This document shows positions 16,836-25,969 of a stretch of DNA of 64,000 bases, in pieces; the first letter of the stretch is position 1, and the number at the start of each line of letters is the position of its first letter. Under the pieces are notes generated by a model. That model made no database searches and was not told the origin of the DNA. It was given only the letters and a program-made list of their open reading frames with translations. Location: contig JAILMW010000028.1 in the NCBI GenBank assembly GCA_024692235.1, positions 1-64,000 of the forward strand, written 5' to 3'. The translations under genes were made by a program, and so were the position numbers. The DNA comes from Saccharofermentans sp. (GTDB lineage: Bacteria; Bacillota; Clostridia; Saccharofermentanales; Saccharofermentanaceae).

Positions 16836-17825
16836 ATGGGTCTTAATTTCAGAAAGAGCATCACGATACTTCCCGGTGTCAGACTCAACCTCAGTAAGTC
16901 CGGAATAAGCGCAAGCTTCGGAAAGAAGGGTATAAGACAGAGCATCAGTACTACCGGACGCGCCAGGACGACCATCGGTATTCCGGGCACCGGAGTCTAC
17001 TATACAAAGCAGACTAACGTTAAGAAACTTGCAGGCGGTCTCAAGGACAAGATCACGGGCAAGAAGACAGATAAGGATCAGAAGGAAGAGAAGAAGACTT
17101 CTTCCAATGCAGCAGATAATGCTCAGATCGAAGCTAATAAGCAGCAGGTCGAAGAGTACGAGGCATACGTTACTGCCATCAAGTCCGTACATAAGCATAG
17201 TGACGGACAGATCGACTGGAATGCATTGAATAAAGGTGAAGTTCCCACGAATATCGTGAAGGGGAGTGACGAATACAAGGAGTGGCTCGAACTCAAGGAG
17301 TTCTCCGACGAAGTCTTAAAGGGCGATATCGACAGCTACTTTACCATTATCGACGAAGTGAAGCCTTTCGATGACCTTCTTGAATTCGGAAGCAATTTCC
17401 AGGTGGGAACTGATGATCCGAAGCTTCTTGAGATAGAGTTCGCGATCAAGTCCGACGACGTTGTTCCCAAGATCGAGATGACACTTAAAGCTAACGGTGA
17501 TATCTCCGAGAAGGAACTCTCCAAGACCGCATACTACGACCTTATGCAGGATTATGTATCAAGCACCACGATCAGGATCGCAAGAGATGCGTTCGCACTC
17601 CTTCCCGTAGACACCGTTATCGTGCATGCGGTAGATAATATCCTTAATACTGCTACGGGATATGAGGAAGAACTTACTCTCCTTTCCGTTAAGTTTACAA
17701 GAGAGAAGCTTATGTCCTTGAACCTTGCCATGGTAGATCCTTCGGATGCTCTGTCGCAGTTCGAGTGTAACATGAAGTTTAAAAAGACAGCGGGATTTGA
17801 TCCCGTCAACAGGGTGCTTGCCTGA
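16836..17825 (+). CDS. DUF4236 domain protein
   Basis: 329 residues. Residues 1-60 match DUF4236 (GLNFRKSITILPGVRLNLSK, SGISASFGKKGI, TTIGIPGTGVYYTKQ), a short beta-rich domain of unknown function at the N-terminus of many bacterial proteins. A lysine-rich linker (about 68-115) leads to a second domain (about 120-329) that I do not recognise (KGEVPTNIVKGSDEYKEWLE, LLPVDTVIVHAVDNILNT); this resembles a shared C-terminal domain with a predicted alpha/beta fold. No membrane segment. The ribosome site GGAGG lies 8 bases upstream of ATG. A small gene follows directly. Confidence 0.7.
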   Translation: MGLNFRKSITILPGVRLNLSKSGISASFGKKGIRQSISTTGRARTTIGIPGTGVYYTKQTNVKKLAGGLKDKITGKKTDKDQKEEKKTSSNAADNAQIEANKQQVEEYEAYVTAIKSVHKHSDGQIDWNALNKGEVPTNIVKGSDEYKEWLELKEFSDEVLKGDIDSYFTIIDEVKPFDDLLEFGSNFQVGTDDPKLLEIEFAIKSDDVVPKIEMTLKANGDISEKELSKTAYYDLMQDYVSSTTIRIARDAFALLPVDTVIVHAVDNILNTATGYEEELTLLSVKFTREKLMSLNLAMVDPSDALSQFECNMKFKKTAGFDPVNRVLA

Positions 17826-17826
17826 T

Positions 17827-17994
17827 ATGCGTAAGGATGAGAAGGATTTTGTCGATAAGTACAGAGCGGTGCATGGCGGTACCGAGGCGGATGCGATGCT
17901 TCAATATCGTAAGATGAACCTGACGTCGACGCCCTACAATCGGAAATCTCCGAACGATATCATTAACGATCAGCGTAAAAATCTATTAGACTGA
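17827..17994 (+). CDS. Small hypothetical protein (55 residues)
   Basis: An ATG one base after the DUF4236 stop opens a 55-residue frame (MRKDEKDFVDKYRAVHGGTE, then ADAMLQYRKMNLTSTPYN). It is charged and hydrophilic, with no signal peptide or membrane segment. Coding is supported only by its tight coupling to the upstream gene and the terminator directly behind it; no family is recognised. It could be a small partner of the DUF4236 protein. Confidence 0.5.
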   Translation: MRKDEKDFVDKYRAVHGGTEADAMLQYRKMNLTSTPYNRKSPNDIINDQRKNLLD

Positions 17995-18000
17995 AATAGA

Positions 18001-18024
18001 AAAGGCGGCCTTACGGTCGCCTTT
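18001..18024. terminator. Bidirectional terminator
   Basis: AAAGGCGGCC (18001-18010) pairs with GGTCGCCTTT (18015-18024) around a TTAC loop. It sits between the convergent small gene and cysK, with an A-tract on one side and T-tract on the other, so it can stop both transcripts. Confidence 0.85.
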
Positions 18025-18026
18025 GA

Positions 18027-18956
18027 TCATCTCTCGAAGAGCTCTGTGCTGAAGTATCTCTCGCCCGTGTCCGGAAGGATGGTGATAACTCTTTTGCCCT
18101 TGCCTAAGAGCTTTGCCATACGAAGTGCGACGCAGACATTGGTGCCGCTTGAGATACCGCAGAGGATACCTTCCTTCTTGCCAAGGTCCAGGGTCGTCTG
18201 TATGGCTTCTTCGTCAGTTACGATCTCGATATCCGAGATGATGTCTCTGTCTAAGATCGGAGGTATAAGGCCGTCGCCGATGCCCATCTGAAGATGAGAT
18301 CCGATGGAACCTCCGGAGAGGATAGCCGCATGTTCCGGCTCGGCTGCCCAGATGAGGATGTCGGGGTTCTTCTCCTTCAGGACCTTGCCGATACCGGTGA
18401 TGGTTCCGCCTGTACCGATGCCTGAGCAGAAGCCGTTTAAGGGTCCGTCTACCTGCTCTAAGATCTCAAGCGCGGTGCCTTCGGTATGTGCGCATATATT
18501 CTCGGGATTGGAGAACTGATCGGGCATGAAGACATTGGGATCTTCTTTTGCCATCCTCTTGGCTTCCTCGATACATCTGTCGATACATTCGCCTATGTTG
18601 TCGTTGTCGTGAATAAGCTTTAATTCTGCTCCGTACTGGCGGATAAGAAGACGCCTCTCCGCGCTTACGGAATCAGGCATGATTATTATCACCTTATATC
18701 CTTTGACTGCGCCTACGAGAGCAAGGCCGATACCCTGATTGCCGCTTGTAGGTTCAACTATAACGGAGCCGGGCTTCAGCTTGCCTTCCTTCTCTGCAGC
18801 TTCGATCATGCGAAGAGCAGTCCTAGTCTTAACGGAACCGCCGATATTTAGTCCTTCGTACTTTACCAGGACCTCCGCGTCGTCAGGTCCCGTCATGTGA
18901 TTGAGGCGGATGACCGGCGTGTTACCGATCGCCTCTAAGATATTATTACAGATCAT
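18027..18956 (-). CDS. cysK: Cysteine synthase (O-acetylserine sulfhydrylase)
   Basis: 309 residues, standard length. A PLP enzyme that makes cysteine from O-acetylserine and sulfide. Key parts: NIGGSVKTRTA with the PLP lysine (about residue 44), EPTSGNQGIG (substrate loop; the common form is GNTG), GIGTGGTITG (PLP phosphate loop), GISSGTN near the C-terminus (usual SSGAN) and LPDTGERY. The GNQG and SSGTN variants are mild and occur in the family, but leave open a related beta-substitution activity. Cytoplasmic; single-gene unit facing a shared terminator. Confidence 0.88.
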   Translation of the reverse strand: MICNNILEAIGNTPVIRLNHMTGPDDAEVLVKYEGLNIGGSVKTRTALRMIEAAEKEGKLKPGSVIVEPTSGNQGIGLALVGAVKGYKVIIIMPDSVSAERRLLIRQYGAELKLIHDNDNIGECIDRCIEEAKRMAKEDPNVFMPDQFSNPENICAHTEGTALEILEQVDGPLNGFCSGIGTGGTITGIGKVLKEKNPDILIWAAEPEHAAILSGGSIGSHLQMGIGDGLIPPILDRDIISDIEIVTDEEAIQTTLDLGKKEGILCGISSGTNVCVALRMAKLLGKGKRVITILPDTGERYFSTELFER

Positions 18957-19002
18957 ATATACTCCACTTCGTTGGTAGGAAATGCCTCAATACTATATCA
19001 CA

Positions 19003-20277
19003 TTATTTCTCTTCGGTCTTGCGCTGTTCCTTGATGTGCTTGAAGATCTCCTCAGTGGCTATCCTTGCCTTGGCTACATTGACGCCAGGCCTAACGAAGC
19101 AGTAGTAAAGACATTCCTTGTCTCCGATGCAGATTATGTCGCCTATCTCATACCAGTAGTAGTCCGCATAGAGGCTGTAGCAGGTAAGAGGACCCTGGCT
19201 GTAGTCGAGCTGACCTTCGCATCCTTTGAGCGTGAAGCCTTTGACATCGTGGTGAAGATGTCCCGAGCCGACCATGTAGACTGACTTAAAGTCTACGATC
19301 ATGCCGATCTCGACGTCGGCATCCAGAGAGTATGTGCCTTCGATGACTTCTTCTTTGACACATTCTCTCTCCCACTTGTACCAGTCGGGGATATGAGAGT
19401 ATTCCGTCTCGCCATCCTTGGCATGCATCTGCCCCAGTTCATCCATCTCCCATACCTTGCCGCAGGCCTTGCAGGTAAGAGTTATGCCCTTGCCCTCGGT
19501 CTGTCCTTCTTCTTTACATGCCGGGCACTTATATAGGATCCTGTGAAGGCCGTCTGCTCTGAAAGGCTCGTTTACTATGACGTTATTGTCTTTCTGCCAC
19601 TTGAAGTAATCAAAATCGAAAGCCTCGTCCAATATGGCGTCGATCTCTCTTGTGGACTTGGTCTTGTAATCCTCTTTGGATACGATGCACTTTATCTGTG
19701 CCGTTACCTTAACGTTTCTCTTTTGAAGATTGTTGTAAAGAGGGTCCCTCGCGAAAGCACCGTAGGTGGTGATCATGACTACGGGGACGCCCAGCTTCTT
19801 AAAAAGGACGCCCATCCTTCTGGGAAGCTTGGTAGCCGTACCGTCAAAGGAGTAACTTGCCTCAGGATAAAGGAGGATGGAGGAGCCGTGTGCTGTTGCA
19901 TACTGCATATCCGATATGAGCTTCAAGTCCGTGACGAACTTCTGCGTGGGGATACATCCTATGCTCCTCATAAGCCATTCTTTGCCTATGAAGCCGTCCG
20001 AGGTACAGACGATGTTATATGGCCTCGGATATAAGATCTTGGATGCTATGGATAAGTCTATGAAGCTCGAGTGGTTCATGAGGATAAGCCAGGGACCGTC
20101 GCCCGCTTTATCCATATCGACTTCGGAATAAGAGAAGCCTACGTCCTTAAGTTCTTTGCTGCCCAAGACGTTCATGAGCTTCTTCATGAAGAAATTAGGC
20201 TTAACGGGAAGCTTGTGCTGTCCTTTTGGAAGATTTATTACCTCGCTATACGACTTATTTGTCCTTTTGATCTTCAT
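19003..20277 (-). CDS. PlsC-like acyltransferase with zinc ribbon (paralogue A)
   Basis: 424 residues. The acyltransferase domain (about 60-255) has the NHSSFID box (HX4D) and YPEASYSFDG in place of the FPEGTRS box. A zinc ribbon (CPAC ... CKAC, about 275-298) follows, and then a beta-rich domain of about 110 residues (residues about 315-420). The acyltransferase part suggests transfer of an acyl chain to lysophosphatidate or a related lipid at the membrane face. The zinc ribbon and C-terminal domain are unusual for PlsC and are shared with the gene at 46013. The gene is divergent from the GH120 gene. Substrate is uncertain. Confidence 0.78.
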   Translation of the reverse strand: MKIKRTNKSYSEVINLPKGQHKLPVKPNFFMKKLMNVLGSKELKDVGFSYSEVDMDKAGDGPWLILMNHSSFIDLSIASKILYPRPYNIVCTSDGFIGKEWLMRSIGCIPTQKFVTDLKLISDMQYATAHGSSILLYPEASYSFDGTATKLPRRMGVLFKKLGVPVVMITTYGAFARDPLYNNLQKRNVKVTAQIKCIVSKEDYKTKSTREIDAILDEAFDFDYFKWQKDNNVIVNEPFRADGLHRILYKCPACKEEGQTEGKGITLTCKACGKVWEMDELGQMHAKDGETEYSHIPDWYKWERECVKEEVIEGTYSLDADVEIGMIVDFKSVYMVGSGHLHHDVKGFTLKGCEGQLDYSQGPLTCYSLYADYYWYEIGDIICIGDKECLYYCFVRPGVNVAKARIATEEIFKHIKEQRKTEEK

Positions 20278-20385
20278 AACTCCGAGCTCCTTGCAAAATA
20301 TATGTAAATTATAGCATTTCGCCTACTACCGTAAAAACGCATTTGCTAATATACGAGATAGGACCTCACGAAAGGAGTTTTCCCC

Positions 20386-22377
20386 ATGATCTATTATGTT
20401 GACAGTAACGCAGCCCCCGGCGGAAACGGAAGTAAAGAGACCCCTTACCGCTATATAAACGATGCCGCTTTCAAGGCGCTTCCGGGAGACGAAGTAGTAG
20501 TTGCTCCCGGTATATACAGAGAACACGTTATCCCCAAGAATAAAGGTGAAGAGAATGCACGTATCACATACCGTTCCGAAGTACCCTCAGGAGCCGTTAT
20601 AACAGGTGCGGAAGATCTCAAAAATTGGGAGAAGTACGAAGGTGACGTATGGACCGCAAGCGTAGATAACAGGATATTCGGCGAATATAATCCGTATACT
20701 ACATATGTGTGCGGCGACTGGTATTTTGCTCCTACCGTAAGACATACCGGTGCGGTCTTTCTTAACGATAAGATGATGTACGAGACCGTTACTCTTGATG
20801 AGTGTATCAAGGGCGATATCGCACCCGACTCATGGGATCCCGAAGGATCAAAGTTCAAGTGGTTCAGCGAGCAGAAGGACGGAAGGACGATCTTCTATGC
20901 TAACTTCAAGGGAAAGGATCCTAATTCCGAGAAGGTAGAGATCTTAGTTAGAAGGAACTGCTTCATGCCTGAAGAGAACGGCATCGACTATATAACCGTA
21001 AGCGGGTTTAATATCAATAAGGCAGCTACCACGTGGGCTCCTCCCGCAGCTTATCAGGACGGTATGATCGGTCCTCACTGGAGTAAGGGCTGGATAATCG
21101 AGGACTGCGAGATCTGGGGCAGTAAGTGCTGCGGTATCTCACTTGGTAAGTATAAAGATCCCGAGAACGACATGTACTTCTATACCAAGCATGTTAAGAG
21201 CCCTACGCAGATGGAAAGAGATGCAGTCTGCAGAGGTCAGTACCACGGATGGCTCAAGGAGAATATCGGTCACCATATCGTAAGAAGATGCCATGTCCAT
21301 CACTGTGAGCAGACAGGTATCGTAGGAAGGATGGGCGCCGTATTCTCAACTATCGAGGATTGCCATATCCATAATGTATGTAATTCCCAGCAGTTAGGCG
21401 GAGCAGAGACGGCAGGTATCAAGATCCATGCGGCTATCGATGTGACCATCAGAAGGAACCATATCCATAACTGCATCATGGGCGTATGGTGTGACTGGCA
21501 GGCACAGGGCACCAGGATCTCTCAGAATATCCTTCACGATAACATGAGGCCCGACGGTGTAGAGCCGGCAGAAGGTGCTATGTGGAGTAATGACGTATTT
21601 ATCGAGGTAAGCCACGGCCCTACGCTTATCGATAATAATCTAATGCTCTCCAAGGTAAGTGCGGTTATCCCCAGTGAAGGTATCGCTTTCGTACATAACT
21701 TCATGGCAGGTTCCATTACATACCTTAATTCCGGTGTAGACAGCATGGTCAACGGCACAAGAGAGCCCAGATATACTCCTTACCATATAAGGCACAGGAC
21801 CGAGGTTGCAGGCTTCATGACTATCCTTCACGGTGATGACAGGATCTATAACAATATAATGATCCAGCTCTATCCCGTTACCGACAAGGCAAGGACTGCC
21901 AAGGATTTTGACTTCGAAGTAGCAGGAACGGGACACTTTGATATCTTCCCCTCATATGATGAGTGGATCTCACACTTTATGATGGATCGTGAACCCGATA
22001 TGGGAAGACTTGCTCAGTTCCATTTCGGTCATCTTCCCGTATGGCTCGCAGGTAATGCTTACTTTAACGGAGCTACCGTATGTAAGCACGAGAAAGATTA
22101 TTTCCTGAACGATACTGACGAAGTATATGTAAGGTATAAGGACGAAGACGGTAAGTTCATCCTTGAGACTAATGCTTACGACATCATGAAGACATACTGC
22201 ACCGAGCTTATCGACAGTGATGTTCTGGGATGTGCTTTCGAGCCTGAGCAGAGATTCGAATCTCCCGACGGATCGGCTATCGTCTTCGACACTGACCTTC
22301 AGGGCAAGAAGAGGGACGGAATGATAATCCCGGGTCCCTTTGCCGAGGGTATTGAAGACGGTCAGATAGAACTCTGA
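20386..22377 (+). CDS. GH120 family beta-xylosidase
   Basis: 663 residues. A right-handed parallel beta-helix enzyme that releases xylose from xylooligosaccharides. The sequence follows Thermoanaerobacterium XylC (GH120) closely as I remember it: ATTWAPPAAYQDGMIGP, HWSKGWIIED, AGIKIHAAIDV, WCDWQAQGTR and DVFIEVSHGP. The catalytic Asp and Glu correspond to D370 and E407. There is about a 14-residue insertion between them (around MRPDGVEPAEGAMW) compared with XylC. No signal peptide, so it acts on imported oligosaccharides in the cytoplasm. The start is ATG after AAAGGAG. No xylan-uptake genes are next to it in the window. Confidence 0.88.
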   Translation: MIYYVDSNAAPGGNGSKETPYRYINDAAFKALPGDEVVVAPGIYREHVIPKNKGEENARITYRSEVPSGAVITGAEDLKNWEKYEGDVWTASVDNRIFGEYNPYTTYVCGDWYFAPTVRHTGAVFLNDKMMYETVTLDECIKGDIAPDSWDPEGSKFKWFSEQKDGRTIFYANFKGKDPNSEKVEILVRRNCFMPEENGIDYITVSGFNINKAATTWAPPAAYQDGMIGPHWSKGWIIEDCEIWGSKCCGISLGKYKDPENDMYFYTKHVKSPTQMERDAVCRGQYHGWLKENIGHHIVRRCHVHHCEQTGIVGRMGAVFSTIEDCHIHNVCNSQQLGGAETAGIKIHAAIDVTIRRNHIHNCIMGVWCDWQAQGTRISQNILHDNMRPDGVEPAEGAMWSNDVFIEVSHGPTLIDNNLMLSKVSAVIPSEGIAFVHNFMAGSITYLNSGVDSMVNGTREPRYTPYHIRHRTEVAGFMTILHGDDRIYNNIMIQLYPVTDKARTAKDFDFEVAGTGHFDIFPSYDEWISHFMMDREPDMGRLAQFHFGHLPVWLAGNAYFNGATVCKHEKDYFLNDTDEVYVRYKDEDGKFILETNAYDIMKTYCTELIDSDVLGCAFEPEQRFESPDGSAIVFDTDLQGKKRDGMIIPGPFAEGIEDGQIEL

Positions 22378-22399
22378 TCACGCATGTTAACGATCACGG

Positions 22400-22432
22400 G
22401 AACCCTGCCGATAAGGCGGGGTTCTTGCTTTT
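22400..22432 (+). terminator. Rho-independent terminator
   Basis: Ten base pairs: GAACCCTGCC (22400-22409) with GGCGGGGTTC (22415-22424), GATAA loop, followed by TTGCTTTT. Ends the GH120 transcript. Confidence 0.8.
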
Positions 22433-22482
22433 CGCGTATTTTCTACTAGTATTCCACAGGGTAATGATCTGGAATTCGTCAA

Positions 22483-22510
22483 TTGACTGGTTTCCTTTTA
22501 TGAATATAAT
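22483..22510 (+). promoter_or_regulatory. Promoter of the ABC transporter operon
   Basis: TTGACT (22483-22488), 16-base spacer, TATAAT (22505-22510). It lies 43 bases before the ATP-binding subunit start. Confidence 0.7.
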
Positions 22511-22552
22511 TGTAGAGTGTGAGTGTGTTTATTCGGGGGAGTAGATCATTTT

Positions 22553-23494
22553 ATGAGCGAAGAGTTTTTGCTTCAGACAAAGGATATCACCAAGAAATAT
22601 AAGAATTTTGTTGCGGTAGATCACGTTAACATCAATCTCAAAAAAGGTGAGATATACGGACTTATCGGACGAAACGGAGCAGGTAAGACCACGCTTCTTA
22701 AGATGCTTGCAGGTCTTGCCAATCCCACGGAAGGTGATTATACGATATTCGGAATGAGCGGCAGGAAGACTGCTTCAGTCCGTGACAGGATCGGAGTCCT
22801 CATAGAGAATCCGGGCCTGTTCGGTAATATGTCAGCCTATGATAATCTGAAGGTCAAAGCGCTTGCGCTGGGACTTAACGATCCCGATTACCTGAGAGAA
22901 CTCATCGATTATGTCGGACTTACCTCTGCCGGTAAGCGTCCCGTCAAGAAGTATTCTCTCGGAATGAAGCAGAGGCTCGGAATAGCACTTACTCTTGTAA
23001 GTCATCCGGATCTTCTCCTTCTTGACGAGCCCATAAACGGACTTGATCCTCAGGGAATAATAGAGATGAGAGAGCTTATTGAGAAGCTTGCCAAGGAACA
23101 GAATATCACGATAATAATCTCCAGTCATATCCTGGAAGAACTCTCCAAGATAGCTACAAGATATGGTGTGATAAATGAAGGAAGACTCATCGCGGAATTC
23201 ACGCATGAAGAACTGCTGGAAAAATGCATCCAGCTTCTCGAACTGAGGACAGATGACATAAGCAAGGCCAATATAGTTCTCGAGAATATGGGTATCAGAG
23301 ATTATCAGAATATAGATAAGAGAACGATCCATATCTTTGAACGAGTAAATGATTGCGGAAAGATCGTTCTCGAGATGGCAAGGAATAATGTCGATATCAG
23401 CCTGGTTGAGACCAAGCACAGATCGCTTGAAGAATACTATATCGATATAACCGACAGGGATTCTATCGGCAGGACCGGAGAAGAGAAGAAGTGA
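22553..23494 (+). CDS. ABC transporter ATP-binding subunit (bacteriocin/bacitracin export type)
   Basis: 313 residues. Walker A GRNGAGKTT, signature YSLGMKQRLG (an SGGQ variant common in BcrA-type subunits), Walker B LLLLDEPINGLDP, and H-loop SSHIL. The layout matches the BcrA/MutF group of drug- or lantibiotic-resistance exporters, where a single ATPase works with two short permeases. The chosen start is ATG 22553; a GTG frame 30 bases upstream is open but lacks homology. The gene overlaps the first permease by 4 bases (GTGA). Substrate unknown; no lantibiotic precursor or two-component system is adjacent. Confidence 0.9.
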   Translation: MSEEFLLQTKDITKKYKNFVAVDHVNINLKKGEIYGLIGRNGAGKTTLLKMLAGLANPTEGDYTIFGMSGRKTASVRDRIGVLIENPGLFGNMSAYDNLKVKALALGLNDPDYLRELIDYVGLTSAGKRPVKKYSLGMKQRLGIALTLVSHPDLLLLDEPINGLDPQGIIEMRELIEKLAKEQNITIIISSHILEELSKIATRYGVINEGRLIAEFTHEELLEKCIQLLELRTDDISKANIVLENMGIRDYQNIDKRTIHIFERVNDCGKIVLEMARNNVDISLVETKHRSLEEYYIDITDRDSIGRTGEEKK

Positions 23495-24279
23495 GAGATT
23501 TTCTTAAGTCCCGAACATATGCATATCTGCATAGTAAAAATCTTCCTGTTTTCCTGATATCACTGGGTATCTGGTTTGTTGCCAATTTTGTAAATGTCGT
23601 TATTCTCAGAGATACCGGCCTTACGATGAGCTTATCTTATGCTTTGTGGGCATTTACAGAGTTTTATCTCTGTTATATCCCGGTCGTAGTATCTACATGG
23701 TATGGCAATTCATCTGCGACCGGCTTTGCAAGGAATATTTCTTTTCAGGTCAAAGATCCGTCGTATTTGGCTTCGGCGATAATATTCACGTTGATACTTA
23801 ATGCCATAGGAGTAACGATATCAATGGCAGGCGGTTTGTTGATCTATTGTATTCCAAATAATACGGTGATCCTGGTAAACGACCTGTCGACGATGTTACA
23901 AACGATCCTGCTGCTGTTTTTATCTTCCTGCTGCAGGTCAGTATTTGTTATCTTCGTCACGGAACTTACATACAGCCGCATATGGGGATGTGTTATCGGA
24001 ATGCTCGGTTCATGCGGATTTCTTTCTCATTCACTCTCTTCAACGGAGTTGCTACTCCTTCATTTTGCGGGCGTTAAGGAAACGTCACTTCCTGTAAGTT
24101 CGTTAGCAAACTATGTTGTATTTAACGATATGATGCCCAGGTTCGATTCAGCGTCGACAGAATATGTGGTGACTTCGATACAATGCAATGTCCCGGTCAC
24201 GATATGTCGAATGCTGATATATATAGCACTGTTTATGACATTGACAATAGTTGTCAACAGAAGAAGAGACGTAATGTGA
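23491..24279 (+). CDS. ABC transporter permease subunit 1
   Basis: 262 residues with about six hydrophobic segments (around 18-38, 52-72, 95-120, 133-155, 165-190 and 235-255). The size and layout match the ABC-2 type permeases paired with BcrA-like ATPases, but there is no sequence motif to fix the family further. It starts at a GTG that overlaps the ATPase stop and lies 16 bases before the second permease. Confidence 0.75.
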   Translation: MRDFLKSRTYAYLHSKNLPVFLISLGIWFVANFVNVVILRDTGLTMSLSYALWAFTEFYLCYIPVVVSTWYGNSSATGFARNISFQVKDPSYLASAIIFTLILNAIGVTISMAGGLLIYCIPNNTVILVNDLSTMLQTILLLFLSSCCRSVFVIFVTELTYSRIWGCVIGMLGSCGFLSHSLSSTELLLLHFAGVKETSLPVSSLANYVVFNDMMPRFDSASTEYVVTSIQCNVPVTICRMLIYIALFMTLTIVVNRRRDVM

Positions 24280-24295
24280 TAAGGAGGCGGGAATC

Positions 24296-25081
24296 ATGAT
24301 ACAGCTGTTGATGACTGATCTGTTCAGGGTATTAAAAGATAAGCGACTGTTCATAGTAGCTGCATTTCACTTCTGTATGTTTACGCTTACCTTGTCCGGA
24401 ATGTTTGCTTCGATAGGTGTTACATATACCGGATCCGGCAATACTCTCGGGTACTTTATGGAGAGATATTCTTATGATAGTGAGAGCGAAATCCTGGCAT
24501 CTTATATGGCTACTGTTGATATATTCATCGCAACTTTTGTCTACGCTGCGTTCTTTTTTACGGACGGAAAGCGTGACAAAGCGTTCGAGAATATGTGTAC
24601 CATATACAGAAACAGGATCAAGGTAGTGTTCGCCGAGTATATTACACTGTGCTTTGTCGGGCTCTTCTTTACTTTATCTAAGCTGTTAGGCGTTACCGTC
24701 ATGAATCTTGCATTCGGCTACAAGGTAGTCTTTTGCGAAGGCAAGTTTAATTATTTCGGGATCTTTATGTGGTTTATTATATTAGCGGCCTATATGGCGG
24801 TCTTCTATACAATATATATGTTGACGCGCAATATATATGTTCCTCTCGTATTGTTGTTTGCACCTGTGACGATCTCGTTTTGTTCAAGATTCATGACAGA
24901 GGTTCCGTTTGGCGATAAGATCTTTTTAGGCTCATTGCTTTTCCTTGAGGGACCTACTCTCGCATATTATGAACTGGACGACCGATTGCTTGGATATAAG
25001 ATCTTGCTCCTGTGTGTTGCAGTGATAGCTGTGCTTCTTACGGCAACTTCAGTTGTGATCACCAAGAGGGATGTTAAATAA
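24296..25081 (+). CDS. ABC transporter permease subunit 2
   Basis: 261 residues, about six membrane segments, beginning MIQLLMTDLFRVLKDKRLFI, a typical start of an ABC-2 permease (short amphipathic segment before the first membrane helix). A strong AAGGAGGCGGG ribosome site precedes the ATG. It forms one transcriptional unit with the ATPase and the first permease. Its 3' end overlaps the convergent isomerase-like gene by 8 bases, with no visible terminator between them. Confidence 0.78.
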   Translation: MIQLLMTDLFRVLKDKRLFIVAAFHFCMFTLTLSGMFASIGVTYTGSGNTLGYFMERYSYDSESEILASYMATVDIFIATFVYAAFFFTDGKRDKAFENMCTIYRNRIKVVFAEYITLCFVGLFFTLSKLLGVTVMNLAFGYKVVFCEGKFNYFGIFMWFIILAAYMAVFYTIYMLTRNIYVPLVLLFAPVTISFCSRFMTEVPFGDKIFLGSLLFLEGPTLAYYELDDRLLGYKILLLCVAVIAVLLTATSVVITKRDVK

Positions 25082-25895
25082 GAGAGGGAAGGACCTTAAC
25101 GGATCTTCTTAAAGCTTCTATTGTCTTGGTCTCAAGGACGCATCTGCAGTTGGTGCATTTCGCAGTCCTGAGCCTGTCCTTAAGATCTATGTCCCCGTCT
25201 CCTAATGCGAGGTGATTCTTTGGAGGGACTTCAGTTCCGTCGTGGACGTGCATATGGCAAAGATGTTCTTTATGCTCGAGGATAAAGGGAACGTCGGTCT
25301 CGCCTATGGCCTTGGAGTGTCCTATGTCCCACGTAAGTCCGAATACGGGACTTTGAAGAAGATATCCTATCGCTTTCTTCTCATATCCCCTGAAGCCGTC
25401 GGTATTCTCTATTACTATCTTTATATCGGAGCCGGCGATCCATTCTTCGCACTTTGAGCGAAATGCTTCAACAGCCTTCATGTAAGTATCAAAGTCGCGG
25501 TCGTACATCTGTACCTTGCGATCGGGAAGAGTAATGTAGATGCCGTGATGCATATGCATGTTTATCGTAAGAGGCTGACTTTTATCACCGAACTTATCAC
25601 GAAGGGGAAGGAGTGCCTTAGTAACTTCGACAGTCCTTCTTACTGTCTCCAGATAAGCGTCGGTGACCAGGTGATTAAAGTCGGCGATATTAAGATTCTC
25701 GTCTAAGTGGATCGTGTAGTAGATACCCGCTTCCTCTGCCACAGAGATGAGCTTTGCCGTATCTTCAAGCCTGTCCGTCTGATACTCGGGGAAGTTCATG
25801 TTGAGCTCGATAAAGTTAAGCCCCAGTTCCTTACAAAGAGCGATATTCTCTTCAAGCGTCTTATTCTCGATAAGGGTAGGCATTCCGAACTGCAT
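25074..25895 (-). CDS. Sugar phosphate isomerase/epimerase-like protein (xylose isomerase-like TIM barrel)
   Basis: 273 residues. AP-endonuclease family 2 barrel with the usual metal-ligand positions: MHMHHGIY, VIENTDG (Glu), LTWDIGHSK (Asp and His), HMHVHDG and LGDGDID near the C-terminus. Such proteins isomerise or epimerise sugars or cyclitols; the substrate cannot be read from sequence. It has a GGAGG ribosome site before ATGCAG. Cytoplasmic and single in its orientation here, with the acyltransferase gene upstream on the same strand. Confidence 0.8.
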   Translation of the reverse strand: MQFGMPTLIENKTLEENIALCKELGLNFIELNMNFPEYQTDRLEDTAKLISVAEEAGIYYTIHLDENLNIADFNHLVTDAYLETVRRTVEVTKALLPLRDKFGDKSQPLTINMHMHHGIYITLPDRKVQMYDRDFDTYMKAVEAFRSKCEEWIAGSDIKIVIENTDGFRGYEKKAIGYLLQSPVFGLTWDIGHSKAIGETDVPFILEHKEHLCHMHVHDGTEVPPKNHLALGDGDIDLKDRLRTAKCTNCRCVLETKTIEALRRSVKVLPSLI

Positions 25896-25969
25896 ATGAA
25901 CCTCCTGCGTCGCTTTATAAGTTTACTATATTATGCCCTTGCTTGTTCGCAGAACCCCCGGCTATCAGT

